DNA from: Bacteroidota bacterium | GTDB lineage: Bacteria; Bacteroidota; Bacteroidia; Bacteroidales; NBLH01 | Direction: 5' to 3' | DNA length: 64,000 nt | NCBI GenBank assembly: GCA_025361565.1 | Contig: JANYKN010000183.1 | Coordinates: 1 to 64,000, forward strand | Part shown: positions 18,857-26,970 of the stretch, piece after piece | Layout of the letters: every line of letters starts with the position of its first letter | How positions within the stretch are numbered: the stretch's first letter is position 1 | The notes under the pieces: model-generated | Told to the model about the DNA's origin: nothing | Database searches by the model: none | What the model saw: only the letters and a program-made list of their open reading frames with translations | Made by a program: the position numbers and the translations under genes

Positions 18857-19948
18857 ATGAATCAAAGTTTATTATTAGAAAGATTAGAAGGCATAAAAAT
18901 CCGCTTCGATGATATTGCACAAAAGGTTACAGATCCTGATATTATGTCTGATATGAAAAGATATATCAAGCTAAACAAAGAATATAAAGAACTAGAACCA
19001 CTTGTCAATGCCTTTCACAATTATAAGAATATAATAGGAAATATTAATTCCTCCAAAGAAATATTGAATAGCCAGGAAGACGAAGAATTAAAAGAAATGG
19101 CAAGGGAAGAGTTAAATGCATTGAATGAGCAATTGCCCATTATTGAAGATGAAATAAAATTACTACTCATACCCAAAGATCCTGAAGATAGCAAAAATGC
19201 CATAGTTGAGATAAGAGCAGGTACTGGCGGTGATGAAGCAAGCATCTTTGCCGGAGATATTTCCAGAATGTATTTAAAATTTTGTGAAACAAAGGGTTGG
19301 AAAACCAGTATTTCGCATTTCTCCGAAGGTACTTCAGGAGGTTATAAAGAATTTATCTTTAGTGTTGAAGGTGATAATGTTTATGGCATTTTAAAATATG
19401 AATCTGGAGTCCATAGGGTTCAACGAGTTCCACAAACTGAAACCCAGGGCAGGGTGCATACATCAGCAGCCACTGTTGCGGTGCTTCCTGAAGCTGAAGA
19501 TTTTGAGATAGATATAAAAAATGAAGATATCCGAAAGGATACTTATTGCTCATCAGGCCCAGGTGGTCAATCAGTAAATACAACTTATTCTGCGGTGCGA
19601 CTTACACACGCTCCAACAGGAATTGTTGTAACTTGTCAGGATCAAAAATCTCAGCTAAAGAACCTTGAAAAAGCAATGAAAGAGTTAAGATCTCGAATTT
19701 ATAATATTCAGTATCAAAAATATATGGATGAAATTGCTTCAAAAAGAAAAACAATGGTTTCAACCGGCGACCGTTCTGCAAAAATACGAACCTATAATTA
19801 TCCACAAGGGAGGGTCACTGATCATCGAATTAATTTCACAGCATACAACCTTCCGATTGTAATGAATGGTGATATCGGTGAAATTATAGAGAAATTACAG
19901 ATTGCTGAAAATGCAGAAAGACTAAATGAAAGTTCAATCGAATCATAA
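18857..19948 (+). CDS. prfA: Peptide chain release factor 1
   Basis: Recognises UAA and UAG in the ribosomal A site and triggers peptide release. It is 363 aa, the family's usual length. The catalytic GGQ lies in [17 protein letters not shown]. The stop-codon reading tripeptide PxT is PQT in [13 protein letters not shown], which identifies RF1 rather than RF2 (SPF). The N-terminal helical domain and the C-terminal [16 protein letters not shown] are present. It is followed after 35 bp by pyrF. Confidence 0.97.
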   Translation: MNQSLLLERLEGIKIRFDDIAQKVTDPDIMSDMKRYIKLNKEYKELEPLVNAFHNYKNIIGNINSSKEILNSQEDEELKEMAREELNALNEQLPIIEDEIKLLLIPKDPEDSKNAIVEIRAGTGGDEASIFAGDISRMYLKFCETKGWKTSISHFSEGTSGGYKEFIFSVEGDNVYGILKYESGVHRVQRVPQTETQGRVHTSAATVAVLPEAEDFEIDIKNEDIRKDTYCSSGPGGQSVNTTYSAVRLTHAPTGIVVTCQDQKSQLKNLEKAMKELRSRIYNIQYQKYMDEIASKRKTMVSTGDRSAKIRTYNYPQGRVTDHRINFTAYNLPIVMNGDIGEIIEKLQIAENAERLNESSIES

Positions 19949-19983
19949 ATGAAAATCTTTTTTAACCCCTTAACTTAAAGATC

Positions 19984-20808
19984 ATGAATTATATAGATTT
20001 GGCCATTGAAATAATAAAAAAGGAAAGCTTTTTATGTGTTGGATTAGATAGTGCAATCGATAAAATACCAAATTGCCTTCAAAATAGCGAAGATCCAGTT
20101 TTTGAGTTTAACAAACAAATTATTGATGCAACGCTTGATTTAGTGGTGGCATATAAAATCAATATTGCTTTTTATGAAAGTAGAGGCGCCAAAGGTTGGA
20201 TTAGCCTTGAAAAAACAGTAAACTATCTTAAAAAATTCCCTGAAATATTAGTAATCGCTGATGCAAAAAGAGGTGATATTGGGAACACTTCAACAGAATA
20301 TGCTAAGGCTTTTTTCGAAAATCTTAATTTTGATGCAATCACAATTGCTCCTTATATGGGAATTGACTCTGTATCCCCTTTCTTATCTTTTAAAGATAAA
20401 TGGGCAATATTACTTGCAATTACTTCTAATGAAGGTGCTAATGACTTTCAGTTTAACTATTTGTCTGATAGCCAGGAATATTTGTACGAACAGGTAATTC
20501 GAAAGTCACTTAAGTGGGGCGATGAAAAAAATATGATGTATGTTATTGGGGCAACTCAGGCTGAACATTTGGGTAGGGTTCGAAAACTGGCACCAAAGCA
20601 TTTTCTATTGATTCCTGGAGTAGGTGAACAAGGTGGCAAACTCGAAGACGTAGCTAAATTTGGGATGAACAAAAGCTGTGGATTAATAGTAAATTCTTCC
20701 CGTGGAATAATTTTTGCGAGCAAAGAAAACGATTTTGCAAAGATAGCAAGGGAGAAAGCAGCTGAATTACAACAGGAAATGAAAACTTTATTAAAACAAT
20801 ATTTATAA
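19984..20808 (+). CDS. pyrF: Orotidine 5'-phosphate decarboxylase (type 2)
   Basis: Decarboxylates OMP to UMP, the last step of de novo pyrimidine nucleotide synthesis. It is 274 aa, the longer type-2 subfamily found in Bacteroidota, Actinobacteria and others. The active-site motif ADAKRGDIGNTSTEYA supplies the Asp-Lys-Asp set. Other matches are LCVGLDSAIDKIP at the N-terminus and LIPGVGEQGG near the phosphate-binding loop. It is probably co-transcribed with prfA and ends at a convergent terminator. Confidence 0.96.
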   Translation: MNYIDLAIEIIKKESFLCVGLDSAIDKIPNCLQNSEDPVFEFNKQIIDATLDLVVAYKINIAFYESRGAKGWISLEKTVNYLKKFPEILVIADAKRGDIGNTSTEYAKAFFENLNFDAITIAPYMGIDSVSPFLSFKDKWAILLAITSNEGANDFQFNYLSDSQEYLYEQVIRKSLKWGDEKNMMYVIGATQAEHLGRVRKLAPKHFLLIPGVGEQGGKLEDVAKFGMNKSCGLIVNSSRGIIFASKENDFAKIAREKAAELQQEMKTLLKQYL

Positions 20809-20812
20809 AAAA

Positions 20813-20833
20813 AGGGAAAGAACTTCTTTCCCT
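20813..20833. terminator. Convergent terminator between pyrF and the exported-protein gene
   Basis: AGGGAAAG (20813-20820) pairs with CTTTCCCT (20826-20833) around AACTT. A seven-base A-run precedes the stem, giving a T-run on the minus strand. It therefore terminates the minus-strand gene at 20856 best. Confidence 0.7.
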
Positions 20834-20855
20834 CTCAAATATTTTCTAAAATAGC

Positions 20856-21329
20856 TTATTTATTTTTACCAACGAAAGATAATACCCCAACTGCGCAGGA
20901 TTTCTTGCCTTCGACTCCCTCTTTAAATCTAATAGATACATAATAAGTACCTGATTTCTGACAAATAAAGTCAAAACGATTATTTGTCTTTGGATCATTT
21001 GATGCTTTTGAAACAGCATAAGGACCAGTTAATTCTGGATGTTTCGCATCAAAAAGAACTAATTCAATACTATTTTCAAAACCATCCTGAGCACAAAGAT
21101 TAAAACGGTAATGTGTACCTTGATTAAGTACGACTGCCCATTTAGTCCCAGAGTCTTCTCCTTCAGCTCCTTTTCTTAATTTGGTGTTAAAATCACGAAG
21201 ATATATGGCTTTGCCGTTATCGGTAGCGCAATTATAAACAACTTGCTGTTTACATTGGGCACTTAATTTTTCACTTGTTCCTACGATTATGAACGCGATA
21301 AATAGCAAAGAAAAAATTATTCTGTTCAT
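20856..21329 (-). CDS. Small exported protein, PPC-like beta-sandwich
   Basis: A 157-aa protein of unknown function with a signal peptide (about 1-24, ending KLSAQC). The mature part has four well-separated cysteines (in CKQQ, YNCAT, NLCAQ and FICQKSG, plus KKSCAVG). Its strand pattern, ending FICQKSGTYYVSIRF, resembles bacterial pre-peptidase C-terminal domains. It starts one base after the stop of the upstream lipoprotein gene, so the two are almost certainly co-transcribed, possibly with the TerB-ABC transporter. Confidence 0.75.
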   Translation of the reverse strand: MNRIIFSLLFIAFIIVGTSEKLSAQCKQQVVYNCATDNGKAIYLRDFNTKLRKGAEGEDSGTKWAVVLNQGTHYRFNLCAQDGFENSIELVLFDAKHPELTGPYAVSKASNDPKTNNRFDFICQKSGTYYVSIRFKEGVEGKKSCAVGVLSFVGKNK

Positions 21330-21330
21330 A

Positions 21331-22242
21331 TTATAATGAGATTAATTTATTACGTATACTTTCAGTTAAAACTATTATTGATTTCAATTGGGTCTTGCTC
21401 ATTTTAACAATACTTTTATCTTTTGGAATAACAACAATAATCCCATCAATTTCCTGAGTTGTAACCTCACCAGTTTCTACAGTAATTTCAATTGATTCAT
21501 ATGTAGATTTCAATTCTCCAAAATCATCAGCAAGCTTTTCGAAATTTTTATCCTGAGCCCTATAGGCCTGTAATATACTGTTTAGCTTATCAACAATTAT
21601 TTTCTGCTCTCCTATTCTATTCTCTAAATCCTTATTTGAGGTTCCACTTTTCACAATTTGAGTAAGAAGATAAAGACCTTCGATCCAAACACCAGTAACA
21701 ACCAATGCACTTAAATTACTTCTATTATTTTTTCTCAAATGCTCATCCATCTGCCGGAAACTGTTTTGAGAGAGAAACATTAATGAATCCATGTTCTCAT
21801 TGTTAGTAGCAAGCCTTTTGAGCGTTTGAAAATCAAAAAATTGTCCTATATTCAAATCATCGGATATTCTTCTGATTACTGCCAGATAATTTACAATTTC
21901 ATTGGTTTGGGCATATACATTAAGATAACCTAAATCCGCACTCAAGATACCTAAACCAAGTGCTTTTTTAAAATTAGTATCATAATCATCAGCAGCGTCA
22001 GGAGATGCCAAATAACTTTTTGTAAAGGGAACTCCAACATCACTAATCAATGCAGCCATTTCAACTGGTGAAGGAAGACTCTGAATAATATCATTTATTT
22101 CACCTTCGGGTATAACTGTGACATTACTATCAATATGCCCAAGTATTTTATTAGGATCTTCTTCATCATTTGAGTTGCTGCAGGCATTAAAAGTTAAAAC
22201 AATAAAACCCGTAAATAAAAAATATAATAGCTTCTTAATCAT
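21331..22242 (-). CDS. Putative lipoprotein downstream of the TerB-ABC transporter
   Basis: A 303-aa protein not recognised as a known family. Residues 1-20 form a lipoprotein signal with lipobox FNAC (Cys about 21), followed by an acidic SNSNDEEDPN linker that suggests outer-membrane sorting in Bacteroidota. The mature part is mostly helical (for example LKRLATNNENMDSLMFLSQ) and ends with KTQLKSIIVLTESIRNKL. It lies 88 bp after the ABC gene and one base before the exported-protein gene. Co-expression suggests an envelope role linked to the transporter. Confidence 0.72.
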   Translation of the reverse strand: MIKKLLYFLFTGFIVLTFNACSNSNDEEDPNKILGHIDSNVTVIPEGEINDIIQSLPSPVEMAALISDVGVPFTKSYLASPDAADDYDTNFKKALGLGILSADLGYLNVYAQTNEIVNYLAVIRRISDDLNIGQFFDFQTLKRLATNNENMDSLMFLSQNSFRQMDEHLRKNNRSNLSALVVTGVWIEGLYLLTQIVKSGTSNKDLENRIGEQKIIVDKLNSILQAYRAQDKNFEKLADDFGELKSTYESIEITVETGEVTTQEIDGIIVVIPKDKSIVKMSKTQLKSIIVLTESIRNKLISL

Positions 22243-22330
22243 GTTCTATCAATTGCGTATTTTGTTCAAAAGTAATGATTATTTTTCAAAGATTTTAAAT
22301 AATCACAAGTAAAAAATTTTAGTAAAATCT

Positions 22331-25300
22331 TTAAATTCTTAAGAATTTATTTTTTCTCTTCCAGAATATCAAATTTGCCCAACGGATGTCACCAAATAAG
22401 TTAATCACTTTTTCTAGAAGATTATAATAGAGTGGAATATACATTAGTATTGACATTATCCATATAATGAATACATTAAACCAAAATGTATCAAAATATT
22501 TTCCAAATAAAACTTTATGCGGTGCATAAAAATGTGTTCTGAAACTAAAATTACCAAAGTCATCCGGTTCATCGTAAATAGGCCTGTATTGCCTTATCAA
22601 ATTATCCTTGTATCGCAAAAGATTATTTTTTTCAGTAACATTCCAAACAATATCCTGTAATTTTTCATTGTGATATTTGTGTCTTAAATTTCTAATATAC
22701 CCTTCTTTTTTATTGTTAAGATATGCAGTAATTTTTTCACCCTTAATATCAGCTTTGCTATATACTTTACTATAATAGTTATCCCACAATCCAATGTGTG
22801 CAGTAATTTTATCAGCTGCTTCTTGATCAAATGCATCAATTTCCAATAGATCATAATCCTTGAAAGGCATACTTGGCAACCTTAAAGATTCTTTGTGAAG
22901 TTCATTTTTCAGCAAGGCAAAATTGTCAAGTAAAATTATTCTTACCGAATCTTTTTTTGCATCACCAATCAATTCTAGACTTTCACCAATAATATTTCTA
23001 AGTTCCACATAATAGTAAATCTGTTTATAACTAGAATTGGTTTTATCTTTTTCAAATTCGTAAAAAACTTTTTGGTGGCGGTTATTAATGAATTGATTTA
23101 CCATGATACTCTCATATGCCCACCGCGATACCATAATTTCAGCAATTAGCGGAACTTTTCCAGGAGATCCTAAAACTCTGTTCAATTTATCAAAACTAAA
23201 CATTGCCCCACCTAAAGCCATTTGAGGAATCATTAAAAGAGGAATTAAAATATAGATGGTAACTGCGGAATTAAATGTAGAAGAAATAACAAGGCCCATC
23301 ATGTTAGCAAAAACAAAAGTGCTAAACAATACCAACCAATATTCGAAATACATATCACGGATTCCTAAAACAGAATTACCTACAACAACAAATAATATAG
23401 CCTGAATAGCTGAAATAACTGTGAGTATGGAAACTTTGGAGAACAGATAAGCAGATCTGCTTAGATTAAGAAACTTTTCCCTTTTCAGAATTTTCCTATC
23501 CCTGAAAATTTCCTCAGCACTGACAGTTAAACCAAGAAACAGTGCCACAACTATACTCATGAAAATATATGGAGGGATATTTTCATTATCGAAAAAAATG
23601 TAAACTGAAGATCTCGGATCAGCAATATACCTAATAATATATGATAAAATAAAACCCAATAATGGAGCTTCAATTAAGTTAAGAATCACATACTGAGTAT
23701 TGCTAATTTTCGATAGCACATCCCTTACTGTATAAATCCTTAATTGCTTAAGCCAACTAGGAATATTCAAACTTCTTGGCGGTTCTTCTTTTATATCAAT
23801 AAAATCAGGTTCTTTTCGGTAGGTCCGATAATGTTCATCCCATTTCCCTGCAGAAACTTTACGGATATTGGTATACTTTCCAAATTCGTCAACTACCTGT
23901 GCTTCAACAATATTAAAAATAAGTTCTGGAGTAACATTCCCGCAAGTAGAACATTCTCCCATATCGCTATTGATCTGATTATCAATTCTTTTAAAATAAA
24001 CTATTGCTTCAACAGGATTACCATAATAGATCATATGTCCACCTTGATCTAAAATAATCATACTATCAAACATTTTATAAATGTCTGACGATGGTTGATG
24101 GATAACAATAAATATAAGTTTCCCTTTAAGTGTAAGCTCGCTCAATAATTCCATTACATTTTCGGAATCTCTTGAAGATAAACCAGAAGTTGGTTCATCA
24201 ACAAAAAGAATAGAAGGTTCACGGATTAACTCCAGTGCAATATTTAACCTTTTTCTTTGTCCACCACTAATCATTTTATTCATTGGTGAACCTACTTTCA
24301 AATCTTTTCTTTCGAAGAGACCAAGACTTATTAAGGTTTTATCAACCATCTGTTTTATCTCCTCTTCAGATTTATCTTTGAAACAAAGCTTGGCATTGTA
24401 ATAAAGATTCTGAAAAACAGTCAATTCCTCAATTAGCAAGTCGTCCTGAGGAATGTAACCTATTACACCCTCTAATTTATCCCTATCTTTATGAAAATTG
24501 ATTCCATTAATAACAACTTCACCGTCTGATGGCTCAGATATGCCTGAAAGTAAATTAAGCATGGTTGTTTTACCTGCTCCGCTAGCTCCCATAATACCTA
24601 CCAATTTCCCTTGATTTGTAGAAAAACTAATATCCCGCAAACCTAGGTTTCCGGTAGGAAATCTATAACTTACATTTTTAACATTAAATGAAAGTTTGGT
24701 AACTGTGATATCGGAAAGGAAATTTGAAACTACATCACTGTAATATACTGGTTTTCCTTTAGGAAGTTTGAGTGTACTCCCGGTAGCAAATAAATAGATA
24801 CGATTGTTATAAACTCCCAATCCATTTAAAAACAAATCTTGTTTACCTGTATACCTTAAGAAATAGAGTTCTGTACTTTTTACTCTAAGTAGTAATATTA
24901 TACCATCCAAAGCTTCGGATCTTATATGCTTAGAAAAAGTAAACGTATTTTCATTATCATTAATGATTAGAATTGATTCATCATCAAGCTCATTGCTTTC
25001 ATTTCTGATAACAAAATTCTCTATGCTTTTATATTCATCAGGTGAAATATTAAAAACATCTCCAACAGTTTTAATAATTGCCATTCGTTGATCTGAAAAA
25101 CGACGATCGGCATTCACCAACTCAAAAAGTCTTACAAGTACAACTATTTTTTGTTTTTGATCAAGTTTCTTATTAATTTTTTTACAAATTCCAAGTACCC
25201 TAACAGACTCATTAACGGCTACTAATCTGTTTTTAGAGCGATCGGAATCATCTTTTTCATCAGAGCCGGAATAGCCAACTTTACTTTGGAATAATGCAAG

Positions 25301-25441
25301 ATATTCTTTAACTGCATCTTCATTAAGTTGGGAGGTAAGGAAGCTTTCGACAAAGGCCATTCCACTATGTTCTACCCCTTCATCTTGTTTTGCAATTATG
25401 GCAAATAATTGCATCAATGCCATTAAAATTTCCTCACTCAT
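22331..25441 (-). CDS. TerB-like/ABCG fusion transporter (ATPase plus ABC2 permease)
   Basis: A 1036-aa protein. Residues 1-150 are helical and TerB-like (LFAIIAKQDEGVEHSGMAFV, LFELVNADRRFSDQRMAII). Residues 155-245 form a beta-rich module recalling FHA folds. An ABCG-type ATPase spans about 250-485, with Walker A GASGAGKTT (285-293), signature SGGQRKR (392-398), Walker B ILFVDEP and a His switch in IHQPSS. A CSTC pair lies at 497-500. An ABC2-type permease of about six helices follows (about 590-790), then a long charged soluble segment and a final hydrophobic helix near 990. It is an ATP-driven exporter or mechanical ATPase of unknown substrate. It follows siaB-siaC with a 60-bp gap. Confidence 0.88.
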   Translation of the reverse strand: MSEEILMALMQLFAIIAKQDEGVEHSGMAFVESFLTSQLNEDAVKEYLALFQSKVGYSGSDEKDDSDRSKNRLVAVNESVRVLGICKKINKKLDQKQKIVVLVRLFELVNADRRFSDQRMAIIKTVGDVFNISPDEYKSIENFVIRNESNELDDESILIINDNENTFTFSKHIRSEALDGIILLLRVKSTELYFLRYTGKQDLFLNGLGVYNNRIYLFATGSTLKLPKGKPVYYSDVVSNFLSDITVTKLSFNVKNVSYRFPTGNLGLRDISFSTNQGKLVGIMGASGAGKTTMLNLLSGISEPSDGEVVINGINFHKDRDKLEGVIGYIPQDDLLIEELTVFQNLYYNAKLCFKDKSEEEIKQMVDKTLISLGLFERKDLKVGSPMNKMISGGQRKRLNIALELIREPSILFVDEPTSGLSSRDSENVMELLSELTLKGKLIFIVIHQPSSDIYKMFDSMIILDQGGHMIYYGNPVEAIVYFKRIDNQINSDMGECSTCGNVTPELIFNIVEAQVVDEFGKYTNIRKVSAGKWDEHYRTYRKEPDFIDIKEEPPRSLNIPSWLKQLRIYTVRDVLSKISNTQYVILNLIEAPLLGFILSYIIRYIADPRSSVYIFFDNENIPPYIFMSIVVALFLGLTVSAEEIFRDRKILKREKFLNLSRSAYLFSKVSILTVISAIQAILFVVVGNSVLGIRDMYFEYWLVLFSTFVFANMMGLVISSTFNSAVTIYILIPLLMIPQMALGGAMFSFDKLNRVLGSPGKVPLIAEIMVSRWAYESIMVNQFINNRHQKVFYEFEKDKTNSSYKQIYYYVELRNIIGESLELIGDAKKDSVRIILLDNFALLKNELHKESLRLPSMPFKDYDLLEIDAFDQEAADKITAHIGLWDNYYSKVYSKADIKGEKITAYLNNKKEGYIRNLRHKYHNEKLQDIVWNVTEKNNLLRYKDNLIRQYRPIYDEPDDFGNFSFRTHFYAPHKVLFGKYFDTFWFNVFIIWIMSILMYIPLYYNLLEKVINLFGDIRWANLIFWKRKNKFLRI

Positions 25442-25501
25442 TTACTTAAATCTAAGAGTTGTAATTAATACAATTATTAATTAGCCAAGAAAGTAGTAAA
25501 T

Positions 25502-25885
25502 TTAATCAATTGTATAACTAACTTGTTCAAAAGGAACTTCAACAATATCTGCATATTCCTCACCGGCTTCTTCCATATCTTCATCATCATCTGGGAAATG
25601 CCACCTTACAAGGATGTCTTTACCATCATCATACATGTCTTCGAGTTTCAGTAGCACATCGAGCAGTAGTTTTGATGAAGCAGTATTAAAATATTCCAGT
25701 TTAAAATTAAAAACAGTTTTTGCCAAAGGATCCTCTGCATATGACTCTAACCAATCCAGAATTGGTTCATAAAATGCAGCAACGTCTTCGGGTAGCGACC
25801 GACCGGAAATTTCAAATATCCCGTTTTCTTTGTCTAGAATCACATTTGGAGTATCGTCTGAGCCTTTAATCTTAATCGCTTGCAT
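25502..25885 (-). CDS. siaC: SiaC family regulatory phosphoprotein (DUF1987)
   Basis: A 127-aa single-domain protein of the SiaC family, which resembles anti-sigma-factor antagonists. In Pseudomonas aeruginosa SiaC is phosphorylated on Thr68 by SiaB, dephosphorylated by SiaA, and in the unphosphorylated form activates the diguanylate cyclase SiaD. The threonine is conserved at exactly residue 68 in LEYFNTASSKLLL. The C-terminus is strongly acidic (DDDEDMEEAGEE). It starts 11 bp after siaB ends. No diguanylate cyclase is visible here, so the downstream partner is open. Confidence 0.88.
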   Translation of the reverse strand: MQAIKIKGSDDTPNVILDKENGIFEISGRSLPEDVAAFYEPILDWLESYAEDPLAKTVFNFKLEYFNTASSKLLLDVLLKLEDMYDDGKDILVRWHFPDDDEDMEEAGEEYADIVEVPFEQVSYTID

Positions 25886-25896
25886 AATTAATTTGT

Positions 25897-26478
25897 TTAT
25901 GATTTTAGTCTTGAAATTGTTGATGTTAAAACAAAAAATGAACGTTTCTCATTAATTGTTAAAAAGCTATAAATTAATTTTTGTCCGGTTTTCCTTGCAA
26001 TATCTATAAATCCAAGTCCTGCACCTCCCCTGTCTGAAAGCCGTCCTTCGCGCATTTGTTGTTTATATAAATTCTTCAACCCATCTTGATCGAGGCTGTT
26101 AATGTTTTCAAGTATTTCACGTAATTTTGAAATTTTATCATTATTAATAATATTACCTGTAGTAACATTATATTCTGCATCATCCTTGCTAATCATAAAT
26201 ATTCCCCTTCCATCCTTTGAAGTTACAATACTGTTTCTGTTCTCAGCATGTTTACTAATATTCTGGAGACATTCTACCATTACATGGAAAACTTTCTTTT
26301 GAACTGTGTTAACATCGTCCTCCTTCATTAGATTGCTCTCTGTTAAAGATGTGAATGCTTTTGTAATCTGGTGGGTAATTTCTCCCTCATATGCCAGATT
26401 AATATTATTCTTTTTCATCTTCACATAAAAGTCATACACAAATTCCAACGATTCCTTTTTGTCTTTTAAATTCGCCAT
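25897..26478 (-). CDS. siaB: SiaB family protein kinase (DUF6272, GHKL-like)
   Basis: A 193-aa GHKL-fold protein expected to phosphorylate SiaC. Visible elements are the N-box-like VECLQNISKHAE and the glycine-rich RGGAGLGFIDIARKTG nucleotide lid. A central RGIFMISKDDAEYNVTTGNII strand pair also fits. It shares the fold of anti-sigma kinases such as SpoIIAB, but no sigma factor is adjacent. It is followed by siaC after 11 bp and preceded by a 492-bp gap after the phosphatase gene. Confidence 0.86.
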   Translation of the reverse strand: MANLKDKKESLEFVYDFYVKMKKNNINLAYEGEITHQITKAFTSLTESNLMKEDDVNTVQKKVFHVMVECLQNISKHAENRNSIVTSKDGRGIFMISKDDAEYNVTTGNIINNDKISKLREILENINSLDQDGLKNLYKQQMREGRLSDRGGAGLGFIDIARKTGQKLIYSFLTINEKRSFFVLTSTISRLKS

Positions 26479-26970
26479 AATTCAAAATTGTAAAATAAGG
26501 CTATTCTTTATCACTCATATATAATTAGCAGTGCCATTTATTTATATCAAGAAACTTTTGATTTAAAGCATTAAATCGTAAATTTCAAAACCTGAGCTTG
26601 TCTCTAAATCAATAAATCCAAAAATAATTTATTAAAAGAAAAGACTAAGAATGCTGATTATTTGATCATCAAAAATAATACTTTTTACCAGATTCTAATA
26701 TATTAATTTTCTCTAAAGTATAAAAATATCTGCAATTATTCAATTTCTATCTTTAATCATACTCAATTTTCTAATTATTAATGTATTTAATCTTTGCTTT
26801 TACTAATATAATACAACAATAGAATTCATTGATTGTCTGCAAAATAACCTTTAACATCAGGACAAAACTAGGAAAATCCCTGTTTTTTCAGATTTTAATT
26901 TGAAAAGGCATTTACTTAACAAGCACTTTTTTGTCTTATTAACTTTTTTATTCAATTTATATTCAAATAT
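26479..26970. other. Intergenic region between the SiaA-like and siaB genes
   Basis: A 492-bp AT-rich gap inside an otherwise tight minus-strand cluster. No gene, RNA or strong hairpin was recognised. It probably holds the promoter of the siaB-siaC-ABC unit, but no perfect minus-strand TAnnTTTG box was identified. Confidence 0.35.

Noticed and set aside
25502-26478. siaB-siaC read as an anti-sigma / anti-sigma-antagonist pair
   Set aside because: The folds are related, but the Thr68 context and DUF1987 sequence match SiaC, and no sigma factor is adjacent.
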